From contig JANSXC010000001.1 of assembly GCA_024743115.1 (NCBI GenBank), positions 243,628 to 307,627 on the forward strand: DNA of 64,000 bases, given 5' to 3'. A program made the position numbers and the translations under genes. Source of the stretch: a bacterium. Lineage in GTDB: Bacteria > Planctomycetota > UBA1135 > UBA2386. The notes under the pieces are model-generated. The model saw only the letters and a program-made list of their open reading frames with translations. It was not told where the DNA came from and did no database searches. This document shows positions 61,630-64,000 of this stretch, one piece after another (the first letter of the stretch is position 1; every line of letters begins with the position of its first letter).

Positions 61630-61831
61630 CGACGCTGTTGTGCAGAACGCGGCGCGCCGTGCAAGAGGCAGGCCGGGTAGCGGGCGGGATCGAGCCACCG
61701 GCACGGTTTGACGGACATGGCTTGGCGGCTACGGACCGACGGGCGTCATGGAGCGGGGCGTCGGGCGTTCTGAGTGCGAGATCGGCGGCGAGGCCGGAAA
61801 CTGGCGGCCGAATCTGCGATACTGCAGCACC

Positions 61832-62362
61832 ATGCGGTGGGTGATGCTGAGCAGTCGTGCGCTCCTGGGCGCGACGGCTGGAGTTCTGCTGGTGGCTTGC
61901 AGCGCGGAGGCGCCGCGCCCGGGGCCGGATACCCTCGTGATCGAGGTGGGCGGCGAGCACGCTTCGCTGCGTGCTGCGTTGCTGTCCGCCGGTGTGGTCA
62001 TCGAGCCGCTGCGACCGGCCGGCGTCGTGCCGCGTCCGATGGCGGAGGTCCTCGGCATTCGGGGCCGGGGGGATCAGCGGCAACGTCCTGCCGATGTTGG
62101 CGAAGAGCCGCAGCCGCAGCCGCAGCCGCAGCCGCAGCCGCAGCCGCAGCCGCAGCCGCAGCCGCAGCCGCAGCCAGGGCCAGAGCCGCAGCCAGGGCAC
62201 CGTGAGGTCCAGCTGCAGGACGGTGAGACGATCTCGCATCTCGCCAGTCGGCATCTCGGAACCGTTCGCCGTTACCGTGAGATCCTCGAGCTCAATGGCT
62301 GGACGGAAGCCGAGTCCCGGCAGTTGCCGATCGGCACCACGGTCAAGCTGCCGCCGCAGTGA
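61832..62362 (+). CDS. LysM lipoprotein with Pro-Gln repeat
   Basis: A 176-residue protein. The lipobox GVLLVACS gives a lipidated Cys at about residue 23. A middle region holds a run of about eleven Pro-Gln pairs coded by a ccgcag hexamer repeat, then PGPEPQPGHRE. The C-terminal 50 residues form a LysM domain (DGETISHLASRHLGTVRRY, ending LPIGTTVKLPPQ), which binds peptidoglycan. The Pro-Gln run would act as a stiff spacer between membrane anchor and cell wall. The ATG at 61832 starts the signal; the upstream frame has no role. Confidence 0.88.
   Translation: MRWVMLSSRALLGATAGVLLVACSAEAPRPGPDTLVIEVGGEHASLRAALLSAGVVIEPLRPAGVVPRPMAEVLGIRGRGDQRQRPADVGEEPQPQPQPQPQPQPQPQPQPQPQPGPEPQPGHREVQLQDGETISHLASRHLGTVRRYREILELNGWTEAESRQLPIGTTVKLPPQ
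62108..62176 (+). repeat. Hexamer repeat ccgcag inside the LysM lipoprotein gene
   Basis: About eleven copies of ccgcag in phase with the reading frame, coding Pro-Gln. Nearly perfect, so copy number should vary by slippage in steps of two residues without frameshift. Confidence 0.9.
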
Positions 62363-62380
62363 GTCGGCCCTCGGCGCCGC

Positions 62381-63574
62381 TCAGGTGCGGTAGTCGGCGT
62401 TGATGTGGATGTAGTCGGCCGTCAGGTCGCAGGTCCAGACGTCCGCGGCGGCGGAGCCCATGCCGAGATCGATGCCGATCCGGACGGCGCGTTCGTTTTG
62501 CAGGTGCTCGGCCCCGCGAGGCTCTGCTTCGGGGGCCGGGCGACCGTGGCGGAAGACCTCCGCCGGCCCGACCCACACCCGGGCGGCGCCGGGGTCGAAC
62601 GCGATGTCCGCGCGGCCGGCGGCCGAGACAATGCGGCCCCAGTTCGGGTCGCGGCCGGCAATCGCGGTCTTGACGAGTGGACTCGTCGCGATGACGCGCC
62701 CGACAATCATCGCGTCGCGCTCCGACGCTGCGCCGCGCACCTCGACGGTCACGAGCCGCGACGCGCCTTCGCCGTCCGCGGCGATGTGGCGCGCCAGTGC
62801 CTGAGCGACCTCGGTCAGGTTCGCGACGGGAGCGGGCGCCGCGTCACTCCGTGCAGGATCCGCAGCGGGGTGGAGCAGAAGGACCGTATCGTTGGGAGAG
62901 GTGTCGCCGTCGACCGTGACGCGTTGCATCGAACGGTCGTTGATCTCGGTGAGCGCATGTTGTGCTGTCGCCTGGTCGCCGCACGGCTGGTCGGTCAGGT
63001 AGAACGCGAGCATCGTTGCGAGATCCGGATGGATCATTCCGGAGCCCTTGGCGAACCCCGTCACGCGGCCGGCATCGTGCGCGTGAGAGATCGCCTTGGG
63101 ATACGTGTCCGTCGTCATGATGGCGCGCGCGAAGTCGATGCCGCCGTTCGGTTCTGTGGTGGCTGCAACCAGGGCGTCGAGGTGATCGAGGATGCGCTGC
63201 CGCGGCAGCGGCGCGCCGATCACGCCCGTGCTCACCATCAGCACCTGCTCCGTCGGGCAATCCAGGCGCTGTGCCAACGCCGCACAGCACGCAACCGCGT
63301 CCTGCACCCCGGTTTCCCCGGTGGCGCAGTTGGCGTTCTTCGAGTTCACGAGAACGGCCCGAACCCGACCACCGCTCGTCGCGAGATGCCGCCGGCACAC
63401 CGTCACGTGCGCTCCGACCAGCCGGTTCTGCGTGAACAAGGCGTTCGCGGCCACCGGCTCCTCCGCGACCAGCAACCCGAGATCGAGTTCCCCATCCGCC
63501 TTGAGTCCGCAGCCGACCCCGCCGGCCCGAAAGCCACGCGGCATCTCGACAGCCTCAGGAATCGGTTCGAGCAT
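62381..63574 (-). CDS. argJ: Bifunctional glutamate N-acetyltransferase / amino-acid acetyltransferase ArgJ
   Basis: A 397-residue proenzyme of arginine biosynthesis, which moves the acetyl group from N-acetylornithine to glutamate and can also use acetyl-CoA. The self-cleavage site KGSGMIHPDLATMLAF is intact, with Thr187 as the new N-terminal nucleophile. Other family blocks: VNSKNANCATGETG, STGVIGAPLP, TTDTYPK and AGRDPNWGRIVSAAG. The ATG (63572-63574) opens LEPIPEAVEMPRGFRAGGV. No other arg gene is adjacent. It is convergent with the LysM lipoprotein gene, whose stop lies 18 bp away. Confidence 0.95.
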   Translation of the reverse strand: MLEPIPEAVEMPRGFRAGGVGCGLKADGELDLGLLVAEEPVAANALFTQNRLVGAHVTVCRRHLATSGGRVRAVLVNSKNANCATGETGVQDAVACCAALAQRLDCPTEQVLMVSTGVIGAPLPRQRILDHLDALVAATTEPNGGIDFARAIMTTDTYPKAISHAHDAGRVTGFAKGSGMIHPDLATMLAFYLTDQPCGDQATAQHALTEINDRSMQRVTVDGDTSPNDTVLLLHPAADPARSDAAPAPVANLTEVAQALARHIAADGEGASRLVTVEVRGAASERDAMIVGRVIATSPLVKTAIAGRDPNWGRIVSAAGRADIAFDPGAARVWVGPAEVFRHGRPAPEAEPRGAEHLQNERAVRIGIDLGMGSAAADVWTCDLTADYIHINADYRT

Positions 63575-63660
63575 GCCCAGAACTTACCGGCCGAACCGCT
63601 GACCGCTCACAGCAGAATCATCAGCCGGACGTCCGGCCCTTCGATCATTGGATGGGGGGG

Positions 63661-63817
63661 CGACCAGTTGTGTCGTCCGCCGGAGTGGGTCTCGGCTCAA
63701 CCTGCGGACAACACCGGCCCACGCGATTCGATGAGCCCTGCGCGCCCAAGAGCCAGATTTGCTCAATTGAGGCAGGCGAACTTGTTCGCCGAGGGCGCTG
63801 TTGCGCCGCGGGGTGAT
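63661..63817. repeat. Direct repeat copy 1 (157 bp)
   Basis: From cgaccagttgtgtcgtccgc to ctgttgcgccgcggggtgat. It matches 63844-64000 with about nine base changes. It contains small inverted repeats (cgaacttgttcg; ggcgctgttgcgcc). Between copies lies 26 bp that pairs with the end of copy 1 (gcggggtg and cgcaccccgc). The short gap between argJ and copy 1 shows nothing. Confidence 0.9.
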
Positions 63818-63843
63818 AGAAGCGCACCCCGCAGGTTGCCGGC

Positions 63844-64000
63844 CGACCAGTTGTGTCGTCCGCCCGAGTGGGTCTCGGCCCGACCTTCGGACAACACCGG
63901 GCCACGCGATTCGATGAGCCCTGCGCGCCCAAGAGCCAGATTTGCTCAATCAAGGCAGGCGAACTTGTTCGCCGAGGGCGCTGTTGCGCCGCGGGGTGAT
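63844..64000. repeat. Direct repeat copy 2 (157 bp), reaching the window edge
   Basis: Second copy of the element at 63661-63817; period 183 bp. Because it runs to the last base, more copies may lie beyond. Minus-strand frames through both copies repeat IEQIWLLGAQGSSNRV, but with no start signal or known family, so a non-coding role is more likely. Confidence 0.9.

Overview
The window is high-GC bacterial chromosome with the style of a Planctomycetota genome. The evidence is several ECF sigma factors, two of them fused to large C-terminal regions; two very long Ser/Thr kinases with WD40-like tails, each beside an ECF sigma gene; many big exported proteins sharing one C-terminal domain; and a Gram-negative envelope (LpxA, porin-like barrel, lipoproteins). 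I see no rRNA, tRNA, CRISPR array, intact insertion sequence or phage module. The left edge cuts an RNA-binding (RRM) gene, and the right edge lies in a direct repeat.

Layout. 0-11.9 kb: RRM protein, lpxA, a sigma factor fused to a membrane-anchored C-terminal region, a SUI1/eIF1-like factor, an exported S8 protease, an S41-like protease with TPRs, then a three-gene unit (exported protein, ECF sigma, small membrane protein). 11.9-21.2 kb: WD40 kinase and divergent ECF sigma, an exported propeller-like protein, and a membrane protein with a spermidine-synthase-like domain. 21.2-24.9 kb: a truncated hemolysin III relic, a small unknown gene, a coupled DUF1611-amino-acid racemase pair, and a decayed phospholipase-D-type fragment. 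25-33.5 kb: second WD40 kinase, kinase N-terminus relic, ECF sigma, and an exported metzincin protease. 34-41 kb: thioredoxin-TPR protein, porin plus phosphate-binding-like protein, FixJ-type response regulator, and a complete sugar ABC importer. 41-47 kb: diheme cytochrome c peroxidase/YtkA-like/YHYH operon and a Kelch protein. 47-64 kb: sigma factor fused to carboxypeptidase-regulatory repeats, Der GTPase, membrane protein, TrkH, MA-type peptidase, B12-radical SAM enzyme, glycosyltransferase, HEAT-repeat protein, phosphatidylserine decarboxylase, LysM lipoprotein, ArgJ, and a 183-bp-period direct repeat.

Themes. Signalling through five ECF sigma proteins and two transmembrane kinases dominates. 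Each kinase adjoins an ECF sigma gene, and two sigma proteins carry their own membrane anchor, suggesting three ways of tying a sigma factor to an envelope signal: kinase-coupled, separate small membrane partner, and fused. The exported proteins (S8 protease, propeller, metzincin, YHYH, Kelch) share a Cys-containing, Gly-rich C-terminal domain that may be a sorting or anchoring tag. Housekeeping genes (lpxA, der, psd, argJ, trkH) are scattered among them. Four gene relics, two sites of 15-16-bp tandem repeats at gene ends, and a G-quadruplex-like repeat upstream of der suggest moderate gene turnover.
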